The position numbers and the translations under genes are program-made. The notes below the pieces were generated by a model, which saw only the letters and a list, made by a program, of their open reading frames with translations, made no database searches and was not told where the DNA came from. A DNA stretch of 64,000 nt, from positions 2,493,187 to 2,557,186 of the forward strand of contig NZ_LZNS01000001.1 in the NCBI RefSeq assembly GCF_001984575.1, written 5' to 3'. Numbering within the stretch: position 1 is the first letter of the stretch; each line of letters begins with the position of its first letter. Origin of the DNA: Streptomyces sp. MP131-18. GTDB lineage: Bacteria; Actinomycetota; Actinomycetes; Streptomycetales; Streptomycetaceae. Positions 17,112-25,118 of this stretch are shown here, piece after piece.

Positions 17112-18529
17112 GAGGTTCCCTCCAGTGGTGGGCGGGCCGGATGCCCACGATGCCACGCCGCCGGCCGGCGGCGGGTCGGCTCCTGGCGGTCCGCGGGCGG
17201 CGGGCCGAGCACCCGCGGGCCGAGCACCCGCGCGACGCAGTGCAGCGCCAGGCGTGCCTGGAGCTCGGCCTGGTCACGGACCGGAACGGCGCGCGGCGCG
17301 AACTCCGCCTCGAACTCCCGGCACCACTCCGTCACCAGATCGTCGAGCCCGAGGCGCGCCTTCGCGGCGCCGGGGCCCGGCGCGGCGCGCAGCGAACGGT
17401 CCAGCATCGCCGCGGCGCGCAGCGCGATGCGACGGGCGGCGATCAGCAGGGCGGCGGCGCTGCCGCGGGTGGCGGCGGGGCGGGTGCCGTCGGCGTACCG
17501 GAAGCCCGGCTTCAGCCAGGTCTCGACCACGCCGGGCGAAACGGCGACGAGTTCGCGGACGGCGGGCAGGAACGGGTCGTTCACGGCGCCGTTCCACTCG
17601 TCGGCAAGGGCCAGCAGACCGGCGACCTGGCCGATGCGCTGGAGCAGATTCTCGCCGGCCTCGGCGATGGCCTTCTCCGGGTCGGGGTAGGGCGCGGGGT
17701 CGGCGACGGCCTCGACCGCCCAGGCCGGTGCCTCCAGGATCACGGTGACCGTGCCGTACCGCGCCGGGTACAGCCACGTCGTGCCGGTGATCAGCCCCGA
17801 GGGGTCGCGCTCGCGCACGGTGTCCGGCTCGGGGAGCACCAGGACGCCGGGGCCCGACACATGCCAGTCGATCCCATCGAAAGGCCGCAGGTCGACGGGA
17901 ATCGACAAGGCGGCGGAAACCTCCCGCACGGCGTCGACGAGACCGGGAACGGCGCGGGTGGCCTGGACGAATGCGCCGCCCATTTCACTTCCGTGCAGGG
18001 TGAATTGGAACTCCGGGCGCAGCTCATCCAGCAGCGCAAGCAGAATTTCCGATTCCGGCAGCGGACGGCGTTTTTCGCCGGGCGCGGGAAGGAATTCAGG
18101 CTGGCTTGCGAAAAGTGGCCGGTAGAAGCCGTGAAAGTATTCCCGGACACCCGGCAGGCCGTGCAGCCAATCCCCGTTGAGCCGGGATCCATCCGGGTCG
18201 AGACAGAGCAGGAAATGCCAGGAGCAGTCGGAGTCCTCAAGAAGTCCGCCCCCCGCGGCCGTCCCGATGGTACCGCCGGAGCCACCCAGGAGCAGCTCCG
18301 CGAGCCGCAGCGAAGTCGCCCCTCCCACAGGCTCGTTGGCATGGGCTCCGGCCACCAGGAGTACATTGCGCGCACCGTGGCCCACGGTGAGCAGAAGCAA
18401 CGGGTCGCCCGCGCGGGAGCTGCCCAGGCGCCTTAATCGAATGGCCTTCGGATGGCGCCGCGCCATCCCGTGAGCGACATGAACCAGGTCATCGACCGAT
18501 GGGTACCCCATGATGCTGTTCAACGACAC
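17108..18529 (-). CDS. M14-family zinc carboxypeptidase-like enzyme
   Basis: About 473 residues from the GTG at 18529; an ATG at 18511 is equally possible. The zinc ligands HANE (His63, Glu66) in LLVAGAHANEPVGG and His179 in FTLHGSEMGG are present, as is the catalytic Glu266 in VTVILEAPAW, so the active site is complete. DPDGSRLNGDW supplies the substrate arginine/asparagine motif. No signal peptide, so it should act in the cytoplasm. The C-terminal ~150 residues are an Ala/Arg-rich helical extension not typical of the family core. It lies 41 bases downstream of a 23-residue peptide gene and is coupled to DUF3830. It could trim that peptide's C-terminus or hydrolyse an amide metabolite. Confidence 0.87.
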   Translation of the reverse strand: MSLNSIMGYPSVDDLVHVAHGMARRHPKAIRLRRLGSSRAGDPLLLLTVGHGARNVLLVAGAHANEPVGGATSLRLAELLLGGSGGTIGTAAGGGLLEDSDCSWHFLLCLDPDGSRLNGDWLHGLPGVREYFHGFYRPLFASQPEFLPAPGEKRRPLPESEILLALLDELRPEFQFTLHGSEMGGAFVQATRAVPGLVDAVREVSAALSIPVDLRPFDGIDWHVSGPGVLVLPEPDTVRERDPSGLITGTTWLYPARYGTVTVILEAPAWAVEAVADPAPYPDPEKAIAEAGENLLQRIGQVAGLLALADEWNGAVNDPFLPAVRELVAVSPGVVETWLKPGFRYADGTRPAATRGSAAALLIAARRIALRAAAMLDRSLRAAPGPGAAKARLGLDDLVTEWCREFEAEFAPRAVPVRDQAELQARLALHCVARVLGPRVLGPPPADRQEPTRRRPAAWHRGHPARPPLEGTS

Positions 18530-18570
18530 CCTGAATCCAAGTCTCTGGGGCGGCGCGGCGCCGGACGTGG

Positions 18571-18642
18571 TTACGTACCGATGGAGTTGCTCTCCCCCGT
18601 CGTCTCCTTCTTGTCCAGCGGTCGTATCTCGATACGGGTCAT
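18571..18642 (-). CDS. 23-residue peptide, candidate RiPP-type precursor
   Basis: Too short for ordinary gene calling. The ATG at 18642 has AAGGGGGCGGC directly upstream and lies 33 bases downstream of a TTGACA-N17-AACACT promoter. The peptide begins MTRIEIRPLDKK, continues ETTGES and ends NSIGT before a TAA. The front half is charged and the tail is Ser/Thr/Gly/Asn, as in leader-core peptides. It is divergent from a ThiF/MccB-like E1 and upstream of an M14 peptidase. A leader regulating the peptidase gene is the alternative. Being a gene is likely; being a precursor is inference. Confidence 0.6.
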   Translation of the reverse strand: MTRIEIRPLDKKETTGESNSIGT

Positions 18643-18674
18643 GCCGCCCCCTTCCAATGGCCTGACGTCTTGCC

Positions 18675-18703
18675 AGTGTTCGCCCGGCGGGGCAGAGTGT
18701 CAA
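18675..18703 (-). promoter_or_regulatory. Consensus promoter for the peptide-M14-DUF3830 operon
   Basis: On the minus strand TTGACA (18698-18703) is followed after exactly 17 bases by AACACT (18675-18680). The predicted start point near 18668 gives a ~26-base leader before the peptide ATG. A perfect -35 is uncommon at this GC content. Confidence 0.65.
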
Positions 18704-18733
18704 GGGTTGGACTCGCCAATTGGACGGGAACAC

Positions 18734-19882
18734 ATGGCTGTTGAAGCGTTATGGAAGCCGCGGATCAAGCCGGAGCATGCCGCTTATCGCACCACCGAAG
18801 GGAACATCCGTATCGGCAGTGTCATCTTCGGAATCGGTGCCGAGATCAAGGACCCCGCCGGATGGCTGTGGACGCTGGCATCGGGAGCGGACGGCACCCG
18901 CACGGAAGAGGCGCTCATCGGGCACGTGCTCGCGGGCCATCCCGAGCTTCCTGAGCTGACGGAGGACGAGGTCGGCGACGCGCTGCGGCAGCTGAACGAG
19001 GCGGGCTTCGTCGAGGATGCCGCCGCCGAACGGCCCGCCGCCCTGTCCGAACGGGAGGCCGAGCGCTACAGCCGCGGCGTGCCGCTGCTGCGCTGGATGG
19101 ACCTCTCCCCGCGCCGCAACGCCTGGGAGGCGCAGGCGCGGCTGAAGGAGTCCGCCGTCCTGCTGATCGGCCTCGGCGGCGTCGGCGGCATGGCGGCGCA
19201 GGCCCTGGTGGCCTCGGGCGTCGGGCGCCTGCACTGCGTGGACTCCGACCGCGTCGAGCTGTCCAACCTCAACCGGCAGACTCTCTACCGCGAAGCGGAC
19301 CTCGGCAGCGGCAAGGTCGCCGCCGGGGTGGCCCACTTGCAGGCGCTGAACTCCGATGTGCGGGTCACCGGCCAGGAGACCCGCGTCGGAACGCCCGGCG
19401 AGCTGGCGGCGCTGCTGTCCCGGCCGCCCGCCGGGGCGGGGGCGTGGGACGCGCTCCTGCTGTGCGCCGACCAGCCCTCGGACATCAGGCGCTGGACCAA
19501 CCTGACCTGCCTGACCGCGAGGGTGCCGTGGGTGGACGGCGGCTATCGCGGACCGCTCATCACCGTCGGCGTGTACCGGCCGGGCCGGGGCGGCTGCTAC
19601 GAATGCCTGCGGACCGCCGAATACGCCCGGCGGGACCTGCGGCTCGCCCCGGGACAGGACGAGTCGCGGGCCGCCCCGCGCATGGCATGGAACCCGGTGA
19701 ACGCCGTGACGGCGGGCGTCGCGGGCAGCCTGATGGCCCACGCGGTGCTGACGCTGCTCACCGGCATCCCGCCGACCGAGCCCGGCTTCCGCTTCGGCGT
19801 CAACCTGATGGCACTCGACGACGCCACCTACACGCGTGACCCGGCCCGCCCCGACTGCCCTGCCTGCGGCACGGGCAGGTGA
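18734..19882 (+). CDS. ThiF/MccB-like E1 adenylyltransferase with N-terminal peptide-binding-type domain
   Basis: A 382-residue protein. Residues ~10-100 form a small winged-helix-like domain like the leader-peptide-binding domains of MccB and Ocin-ThiF proteins. The adenylation domain follows: GLGGVGG (146-152), the acidic pair in CVDSDRVELSNLNRQ (with Arg181), Lys194, and the zinc cysteines GGCYEC and CPAC at the C-terminus. All catalytic features of an E1-type enzyme are present, so it should adenylate a peptide or carrier C-terminus. No MoaD/ThiS-like carrier is encoded nearby. The ATG at 18734 follows GGACGGGAA. Divergent from the 23-residue peptide gene. Confidence 0.87.
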   Translation: MAVEALWKPRIKPEHAAYRTTEGNIRIGSVIFGIGAEIKDPAGWLWTLASGADGTRTEEALIGHVLAGHPELPELTEDEVGDALRQLNEAGFVEDAAAERPAALSEREAERYSRGVPLLRWMDLSPRRNAWEAQARLKESAVLLIGLGGVGGMAAQALVASGVGRLHCVDSDRVELSNLNRQTLYREADLGSGKVAAGVAHLQALNSDVRVTGQETRVGTPGELAALLSRPPAGAGAWDALLLCADQPSDIRRWTNLTCLTARVPWVDGGYRGPLITVGVYRPGRGGCYECLRTAEYARRDLRLAPGQDESRAAPRMAWNPVNAVTAGVAGSLMAHAVLTLLTGIPPTEPGFRFGVNLMALDDATYTRDPARPDCPACGTGR

Positions 19883-19892
19883 GGAGCCGAGC

Positions 19893-20063
19893 GTGGCCGT
19901 CGCGCCGGCCGCACCGGCAGGCGCCGCAGCCACGGGCAGCCTGCCGGGCGGAATCTCCCGGAACCTGCCGAACCCCAGCAGCCGGACGTGGCCGAGCCGG
20001 GGACGTCCGGCTTCGATCCGGGACACGACCGGGGCCGAGCAGCTGCCACCGTCACCGACGTGA
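19893..20063 (+). CDS. Small ORF directly after the E1 gene
   Basis: A GTG start at 19893 follows GAGGAG, which overlaps the end of the E1 gene, with seven-base spacing. The 56-residue product begins with an Ala/Pro-rich stretch, then GSLPGGISRNLPNP and a Ser/Arg/Pro-rich tail ending in LPPSPT. Third-position GC is about 84 percent, in line with real genes here. A Gly-Gly in the middle would fit a leader-cleavage site. Another substrate candidate for the E1, or a spurious ORF. Confidence 0.45.
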   Translation: MAVAPAAPAGAAATGSLPGGISRNLPNPSSRTWPSRGRPASIRDTTGAEQLPPSPT

Positions 20064-20281
20064 GCCCGGGTCAGGCGGCGGGCGCAGCGGACCCAGCGGG
20101 CGCAGCGGCGAACCGCACCGTTCGCTGGGCCCACGCCCGCCGCGTCCGGCAGCGCCCGGCGGCGCCGGATCAGTCGGGCGCGCGCCCGGTCGCGCGGCCG
20201 GGCGAACAGCCGGACGCGCCGCAGCACCGCTGCAAGGCGGGCACCCACGCGGCCGGATGCGGCCGCGGTCCTGAAGAGTGA
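20060..20281 (+). CDS. Small ORF coupled by GTGA to the preceding one
   Basis: The GTG (20060) overlaps the TGA of the previous small ORF. The 73-residue product is Ala/Arg/Pro-rich and ends in a short segment with two cysteines (HRCKAGTHAAGCGRG). Third-position GC is ~85 percent. There is no ribosome binding site of its own, and an antisense frame is also open, so this is a weak call. Confidence 0.3.
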   Translation: MSPGQAAGAADPAGAAANRTVRWAHARRVRQRPAAPDQSGARPVARPGEQPDAPQHRCKAGTHAAGCGRGPEE

Positions 20282-20327
20282 GCGCAGCATCGAGGTGCCC
20301 CCCGTCGGTCGTGCACAGCGGTCTCAC

Positions 20328-20357
20328 CGGCTCGCCCGCTCCCCGGCGAGCGAGCCG
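20328..20357. terminator. Hairpin between converging operons
   Basis: CGGCTCGC (20328-20335) is fully complementary to GCGAGCCG (20350-20357), with an alternative CTCGCC/GGCGAG stem inside. It separates the E1-containing strand from the TIM-barrel isomerase that ends at 20370. Confidence 0.6.
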
Positions 20358-20369
20358 ATGACAACGACC

Positions 20370-21212
20370 CTACGCCGCGTCACTGACAAGGCACTCCCGG
20401 TAACGGGCCACCGTCTCCGCCAGCACCTCCTGCCCGTCGCGTGCCCACAGCCCGTCGTTGAAGATCTCCACCTCCACCGGCCCGCGGTACCCCGCCTCCG
20501 CCACGGCGTCCCGGAACCACCGCATGTCCACCGCGCCGTCCCCGATCTGCCCGCGCCCGTTCAGCACCCCGGCGGGCAACGGCGTGACCCAGTCGGCCAG
20601 TTGGAAGCTGTGGATACGCCCGCCCGCCCCGGCCCTGCGGATCTGCGCGGCGACGCGGTCGTCCCACCACAGGTGGTACGTGTCCACGACGATGCCGACC
20701 TGCTCGGCCGGGAAACGTTCCGCCAGGTCGAGGGCCTGCTCCAGCGTCGAGACGACGCACCGGTCGGCGGCGTACATCGGGTGCAGCGGCTCGATCGCCA
20801 GCCGCACGCCGCGCTCCGCCGCATAGGGGCCGAGCTCGGCCAGCGCGTCGGCGATGCGTTCCCGCGCGCCCGCCAGGTCGCGGCTGCCGGCCGGGAGGCC
20901 GCCGGAGACCAGCACCAGCGTGTCGGTGCCGAGCGCCGCCGCCTCGTCGACGGCGGCGCGGTTGTCGGCGAGCGCCGCCGCCCGTTCCGCCGGGTCGATG
21001 GCGGTGAGGAAACCGCCCCGGCACAGCGTGGTGACCGACAGCCCGGCGTCGGCCACGAGCGCGGCAGCCGCCGCGAGCCCGTACCGCGCGACCGGCTCGC
21101 GCCACAGCCCGACCCCCGGCACGCCAAGACCGACGAGGCCGTTGACCAGCTCGGGCAACGGCAGCTGCTTCGCGGTCATCTGGTTGATGGAGAACCCGGT
21201 GAGGTCGGTCAC
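20370..21212 (-). CDS. Sugar phosphate isomerase/epimerase-like TIM barrel
   Basis: A 280-residue protein of the xylose-isomerase-like TIM-barrel superfamily. Metal ligands fit AIEPLHPMY (Glu), IVVDTYHLWW (Asp and His), SFQLADW (His replaced by Gln in this motif) and EVEIFND (Glu). The GTG at 21212 overlaps the TGA of the DUF993 gene. Third gene of the LacI-controlled operon; it presumably isomerises or epimerises the keto sugar made by the upstream dehydrogenase. Exact substrate unknown. Confidence 0.85.
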   Translation of the reverse strand: MTDLTGFSINQMTAKQLPLPELVNGLVGLGVPGVGLWREPVARYGLAAAAALVADAGLSVTTLCRGGFLTAIDPAERAAALADNRAAVDEAAALGTDTLVLVSGGLPAGSRDLAGARERIADALAELGPYAAERGVRLAIEPLHPMYAADRCVVSTLEQALDLAERFPAEQVGIVVDTYHLWWDDRVAAQIRRAGAGGRIHSFQLADWVTPLPAGVLNGRGQIGDGAVDMRWFRDAVAEAGYRGPVEVEIFNDGLWARDGQEVLAETVARYRECLVSDAA

Positions 21213-22372
21213 TGCGCCACCCCGTGCACCGCGAGCAGCCGCGCCATCCGCTCCCTGGCCAGCGCCGGGTCGGGGAACAGGCCGAGCCCGTCCGCCAGTT
21301 CGTACGCTCGCGCCAGATGCGGCAGCGAACGGGCCGACTGGAGCCCGCCCACCATCGTGAAGTGGTCCTGGTGCCCGGCCAGCCAGGCCAGCAGCACGAC
21401 CCCCGTCTTGTAATACCGCGTCGGCGCCCGGAACAGGTGCCGCGACAGCTCCACCGTCGGGTCGAGGTGCGCCCGGAAGCCCGCGACGTCGCCGGTGTCC
21501 AGCGTCCGCACGGCCTCGGCGGCCAGCGGCCCGAGCGGGTCGAAGATGCCCAGCAGCGCGTGGCTGAAGCCCTGCTCGTCGCCCGCGATCAGCTCCGGGT
21601 AGTTGAAGTCGTCGCCCGTGTAGCAGCGCACGCCCGAGGGCAGCCGCCGCCGCAGCTTGATCTCGCGCTGGGCGTCGAGCAGCGACACCTTGACCCCGTC
21701 CACCTTGTCGGCGTGGGTCCCGATGATGTCGAGGAACGTGTCGGTCGCCGCGTCCAGGTCCTCGCTGCCCCAGTAGCCCGTCAGCGCCGGGTCGAACATC
21801 GGCCCGAGCCAGTGCAGGACGACCGGCTCGGCGGCCTGCCGCAGCAGGTGCCCGTACACCTCCGCGTAGTCCTCAGGGCCCCGGGCCGCCGCCGCCAGCG
21901 CCCGGGAGGCCATGAGGATCGCCTGCGCGCCGGTCTCCTCGACCACCGCGAGCTGCTCCTCGTACGCGGCGCGCACCGCGGCGGTGTCCGCCGGGCCGGT
22001 CAGCTGGTCGGTGCCGACGCCGCACGCGATGCGCCCGCCCGCCGCGCGCGCCTCCGCGCCGGAACGGCGGATCAGCTCCGCGGCCCCCGCCCAGTCGAGG
22101 CCCATGCCGCGCTGCGCGGTGTCCATCGCCTCCGCCACGCCCAGGCCGTGGGCCCAGAGGTGGCGGCGGAACGCCAGGGTGGTGTCCCAGTCCACGGCCG
22201 CCGGCCCTTCGGGCGTCGTGTCGGCGAACGGGTCGGCGACGACGTGCGCCGCCGAGAAGACGATGCGGGAGGTGAGCGGCGCGCCCCCCGGCGCGGGGCT
22301 CGCAGGCACGGCGCGCGGCCGGTACTCGCGCAACTGGCCGCCGGGTTCGGGCAGCCGGATCACTTCGGTCAC
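21209..22372 (-). CDS. DUF993-family protein (aldolase-like)
   Basis: A 387-residue protein of the DUF993 family, distantly related to dihydrodipicolinate synthases and always found with Gfo/Idh dehydrogenases and sugar isomerases. DKVDGVKVSLLD contains the lysine at the place of the DHDPS Schiff-base residue; GVRCYTGDDFNYPELI follows. GTG start at 22372 with AGGAGG. Directly downstream of a four-copy 15-bp repeat that contains the stop of the preceding gene. Confidence 0.85.
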   Translation of the reverse strand: MTEVIRLPEPGGQLREYRPRAVPASPAPGGAPLTSRIVFSAAHVVADPFADTTPEGPAAVDWDTTLAFRRHLWAHGLGVAEAMDTAQRGMGLDWAGAAELIRRSGAEARAAGGRIACGVGTDQLTGPADTAAVRAAYEEQLAVVEETGAQAILMASRALAAAARGPEDYAEVYGHLLRQAAEPVVLHWLGPMFDPALTGYWGSEDLDAATDTFLDIIGTHADKVDGVKVSLLDAQREIKLRRRLPSGVRCYTGDDFNYPELIAGDEQGFSHALLGIFDPLGPLAAEAVRTLDTGDVAGFRAHLDPTVELSRHLFRAPTRYYKTGVVLLAWLAGHQDHFTMVGGLQSARSLPHLARAYELADGLGLFPDPALARERMARLLAVHGVAQ

Positions 22373-22390
22373 GTTCTGGCCCTCCTCACG

Positions 22391-22450
22391 GGCTCGGTCA
22401 TCACAGGCTCGGTCATCACAGGCTCGGTCATCACAGGCTCGGTCATCACA
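22391..22450. repeat. Four perfect 15-bp tandem repeats at an operon junction
   Basis: GGCTCGGTCATCACA is repeated at 22391, 22406, 22421 and 22436. On the minus strand each unit reads ATGACCGAGCCTGTG. The stop codon of the Gfo/Idh gene (22446-22448) lies in the last unit and the DUF993 start lies 19 bases beyond the first. Confidence 0.97.
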
Positions 22451-23609
22451 GGCTCAGCTCGGGAACGGTCAGGCGGCGGCCGTCCGCCGAGGACGCGAGC
22501 CCCAGCTCGGCGAGCTGCACGCCCCGCGCGCCCGCCAGCAGGTCCCAGGTGTACGGCTCGTCGAGCACCACGTGCCGGAGGAACAGCTCCCACTGTGCCT
22601 TGAAGCCGTTGTCGAACTCGCCGTTGTCCGGCACCTCCTGCCACTGCTCGCGGAACACCTCGGTGGCCGGCAGGTCCGGGTTCCACACCGGCTTCGGCGT
22701 GGCCGAACGGTGCTGCGCCCGGCAGTTGCGCAGACCGGCGACCGCGGAGCCCTCGGTGCCGTCCACCTGGAACTCCACCAGCTCGTCCCGGTTGACCCGC
22801 ACCGACCAGGACGAGTTGATCTGCGCGATGATGCCGCCGGCCAGCTGGAAGATGCCGTACGCGGCGTCGTCCGCGGTGGCCTCGTAGGGCTTGCCCTGCT
22901 CGTTCCAGCGCTGCGGGATGTGCGTGGCGGCCAGCGCCTGCACGGTCTCCACGCGCCCGAACAGCTCGTGGAGCACGTACTCCCAGTGCGGGAACATGTC
23001 GACGACGATGCCGCCGCCCTCCTCGGACCTGTAGTTCCAGGAGGGGCGCTGGGCGGGCTGCCAGTCCCCCTCGAAGACCCAGTACCCGAATTCGCCGCGC
23101 ACCGACAGGATGCGCCCGAAGAAGCCGCCGTCCACCAGCCGCTTGAGCTTCTGGAGCCCCGGCAGGAACAGCTTGTCCTGCACCACCCCGTGCTTGACGC
23201 CCGCGTCCGCGGCCTGCCGGGCCAGCGCCAGCGCGCCCTCCAGGGAGGTCGCGGTCGGCTTCTCCGTGTAGATGTGCTTGCCCGCCGCGATGGCCTGCTT
23301 GATGGCCGCCTCGCGGGTCAGGGTGATCTGCGAGTCGAAGTAGATGTCGATGCCGTCGTCGGCCAGCACCGCGTCGAGGTCCGTGGTGACCGCCGCCTCG
23401 GGGTCGAGGCCGTGCCGCCGCGCGATCTCGCGCAGCGCGTGCTCGCGGCGCCCGACCAGCACCGGCTCGGGCCAGATCACCGAGCCGTCGCCGAGGTCGA
23501 CGCCGCCCTGTTCCCGGATGGCCAGGATCGAACGGACCAGGTGCTGGCGGTAACCCATGCGCCCGGTGACACCGTTCATGGCGATCCGGACGGTCTTCTT
23601 CGTCGTCAT
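22446..23609 (-). CDS. Gfo/Idh/MocA-family sugar dehydrogenase
   Basis: A 387-residue NAD(P)-dependent oxidoreductase. The N-terminal Rossmann strand reads RIAMNGVTGRMGYR, and YTEKPTATS is the family EKP motif whose lysine binds substrate. VVDMFPHWEYVLHEL carries the catalytic aspartate and histidine. The ATG at 23609 follows GGAGGGAAGGG. First gene of the operon; the LacI operator lies 22 bases upstream. It oxidises a sugar or inositol-like compound. Confidence 0.92.
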   Translation of the reverse strand: MTTKKTVRIAMNGVTGRMGYRQHLVRSILAIREQGGVDLGDGSVIWPEPVLVGRREHALREIARRHGLDPEAAVTTDLDAVLADDGIDIYFDSQITLTREAAIKQAIAAGKHIYTEKPTATSLEGALALARQAADAGVKHGVVQDKLFLPGLQKLKRLVDGGFFGRILSVRGEFGYWVFEGDWQPAQRPSWNYRSEEGGGIVVDMFPHWEYVLHELFGRVETVQALAATHIPQRWNEQGKPYEATADDAAYGIFQLAGGIIAQINSSWSVRVNRDELVEFQVDGTEGSAVAGLRNCRAQHRSATPKPVWNPDLPATEVFREQWQEVPDNGEFDNGFKAQWELFLRHVVLDEPYTWDLLAGARGVQLAELGLASSADGRRLTVPELSL

Positions 23610-23631
23610 GCCCTTCCCTCCCAGAAAACAC

Positions 23632-23645
23632 AGTAAGCGCTTTCT
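23632..23645. promoter_or_regulatory. LacI/GalR-type operator
   Basis: AGTAAGCGCTTTCT, a near-palindrome centred on GCGC with the AARCGYTT core of the family, lies between the divergent dehydrogenase operon and the LacI regulator. It should bring both transcription units under the regulator at 23699. Confidence 0.8.
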
Positions 23646-23698
23646 ATCCGTGGAGAAGCTAACCTCTCCCCAGCGGCTAGGACAAGTGGGAGCAGAGC

Positions 23699-24745
23699 AT
23701 GTCAGTCACGCTGGCGGACGTTGCCGCCCGCGCGGGGGTGTCCGCGGCAACGGTTTCCCGCGTTCTCAACGGCAACTATCCCGTGGCGGGAGCCACGAGG
23801 AACCGGGTGCTGCGCGCCGTCGAAGAGCTGGAGTACGTGGTCAACGGCCCGGCCAGCGCCCTGGCTGCCGCCACGTCCGACCTCGTCGGCGTGCTGGTCA
23901 ACGACATCGCCGACCCGTTCTTCGGGATCATGGCCGGCGCGGTGCAGTCCGAGATCGGGCACGCCACGCGCAAGCTGGCCATCGTCTGCAATACCGGCGG
24001 CTCCCCGGAGCGCGAGCTGACCTACCTCACGCTCCTCCAGCGGCAACGGGCGGCGGCCGTCGTGCTCACCGGCGGGGCGGTGGAGGACCCGGCGCACGGG
24101 GAAGCGCTCGCCGCCCGGCTGCGGCGGCTGGACGCCGCGGGCAGCCAGGTCGTGCTGTGCGGCCGGCCGCCGCTCGGCGCGGCCACGGCCGGCCCGCACC
24201 CGCTGACCGTGACGTTCGACAATCGGGGCGGCGCCCGGCGCCTGACCGACCACCTGCTGACCCTCGGTCACCGCCGCCTCGGTTACCTCGCCGGCCCGGC
24301 CGCCAGGACGACCACCCGCCACCGTCTCGAAGGCCACCGCACCGCCATGGCGGCCGCGGGGCTGGCCGACGACGCGGAACGGCTGACGGCGCACGGCGCG
24401 TACGACCGCGCCTCCGGCTACGACGGCGCGCTGGAACTGCTGCGCCGCGACCCGGACCTGACGGCCATTCTGGCCGCCAACGACACGGTGGCCCTCGGCG
24501 TCTGCGCGGCGCTGCGCGACCGCGGCCTGCGCATCCCGCAGGACGTGTCCGTCACCGGGTTCGACGACCTGCCGTTCGCGGTGGACGCGATGCCCGCGCT
24601 CACCACGGTCCGCCTCCCGCTGCACGCCGCCGGCGCCCGCGCCGGGCGCCTCGCGCTCGGCCGCGAGGACGCGCCCCCCGGCGGCGTCGCCACGTTCCGC
24701 GGCGACCTGATGGTCCGCGACTCCACGGCACCACCCCGCCGCTGA
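23699..24745 (+). CDS. LacI-family transcriptional repressor
   Basis: A 348-residue regulator. The N-terminal HTH is VTLADVAARAGVSAATVSRVL with the hinge helix ASALAAATS, followed by a periplasmic-binding-like sensor domain (VLVNDIADPFFGIMAGAV, then TAILAANDTVALGV and DVSVTGFDDLPFA). GGGAG precedes the ATG. Divergent from the Gfo/Idh-DUF993-isomerase operon, with an operator between. The effector is probably a sugar handled by that operon. Confidence 0.93.
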   Translation: MSVTLADVAARAGVSAATVSRVLNGNYPVAGATRNRVLRAVEELEYVVNGPASALAAATSDLVGVLVNDIADPFFGIMAGAVQSEIGHATRKLAIVCNTGGSPERELTYLTLLQRQRAAAVVLTGGAVEDPAHGEALAARLRRLDAAGSQVVLCGRPPLGAATAGPHPLTVTFDNRGGARRLTDHLLTLGHRRLGYLAGPAARTTTRHRLEGHRTAMAAAGLADDAERLTAHGAYDRASGYDGALELLRRDPDLTAILAANDTVALGVCAALRDRGLRIPQDVSVTGFDDLPFAVDAMPALTTVRLPLHAAGARAGRLALGREDAPPGGVATFRGDLMVRDSTAPPRR

Positions 24746-24880
24746 CCCGGGACGCCCCGGGAACCGTCGGAGTCCGGCCCGGGCGGGGGCCCGGGGCGGG
24801 ACACGGATTTCCGACGAACGGCCGGGCCCGGCCCGGCCCGGCAACGGCCGGACGGCCAGGAACGACCAGGGCCGGACGCC

Positions 24881-25118
24881 CGGAAACCCCCGGGCACGGT
24901 CAGCGGGCAACGCGCCCCGACGAACGCCCCAGACCCGAGCCCGGAACGGCCAAGGCCACGCCCCGGCGAACGGCCCGGAACCCCCCGGGCACGGTCGGCG
25001 GGCAACGGACTCCGGCGGACGCCCCAGACCCGAGCCCGGAACGGCCAAGGCCACGCCCCGGCGAACGGCCCGGAACCCCCCGGGCGCGGCCGGCGGGCAA
25101 CGAACCCCGGCGAACGGC
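24881..25118. repeat. 95-bp tandem repeat, about 2.5 copies, in a 460-bp gene-free gap
   Basis: The gap 24746-25205 after the LacI gene holds no credible gene. Within it, blocks beginning CGGAAC/CGGAAA plus a run of C recur at 24881, 24976 and 25071, and CGCCCCAGACCCGAGCCCGG occurs at 24925 and 25020. The 95-bp period is not a multiple of three, which argues against coding. Units differ by a few substitutions. Confidence 0.85.

Noticed and set aside
12398..20281. Reading the locus as ectoine utilisation (eut) genes
   Set aside because: It has an Asp/Glu-racemase-fold gene as EutA does, but no threonine dehydratase, cyclodeaminase or EutD/E hydrolase is present.
18749..20290. A 513-codon minus-strand frame over the E1 gene and small ORFs
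   Set aside because: Antisense to an intact E1 with zinc cysteines; its composition is Arg/Val/Gly shadow-like. It lowers confidence in the small ORF at 20060 only.
22391..22450. CRISPR-like array
   Set aside because: Units are 15 bp with no spacers, and no cas gene is near; it is a simple tandem repeat.
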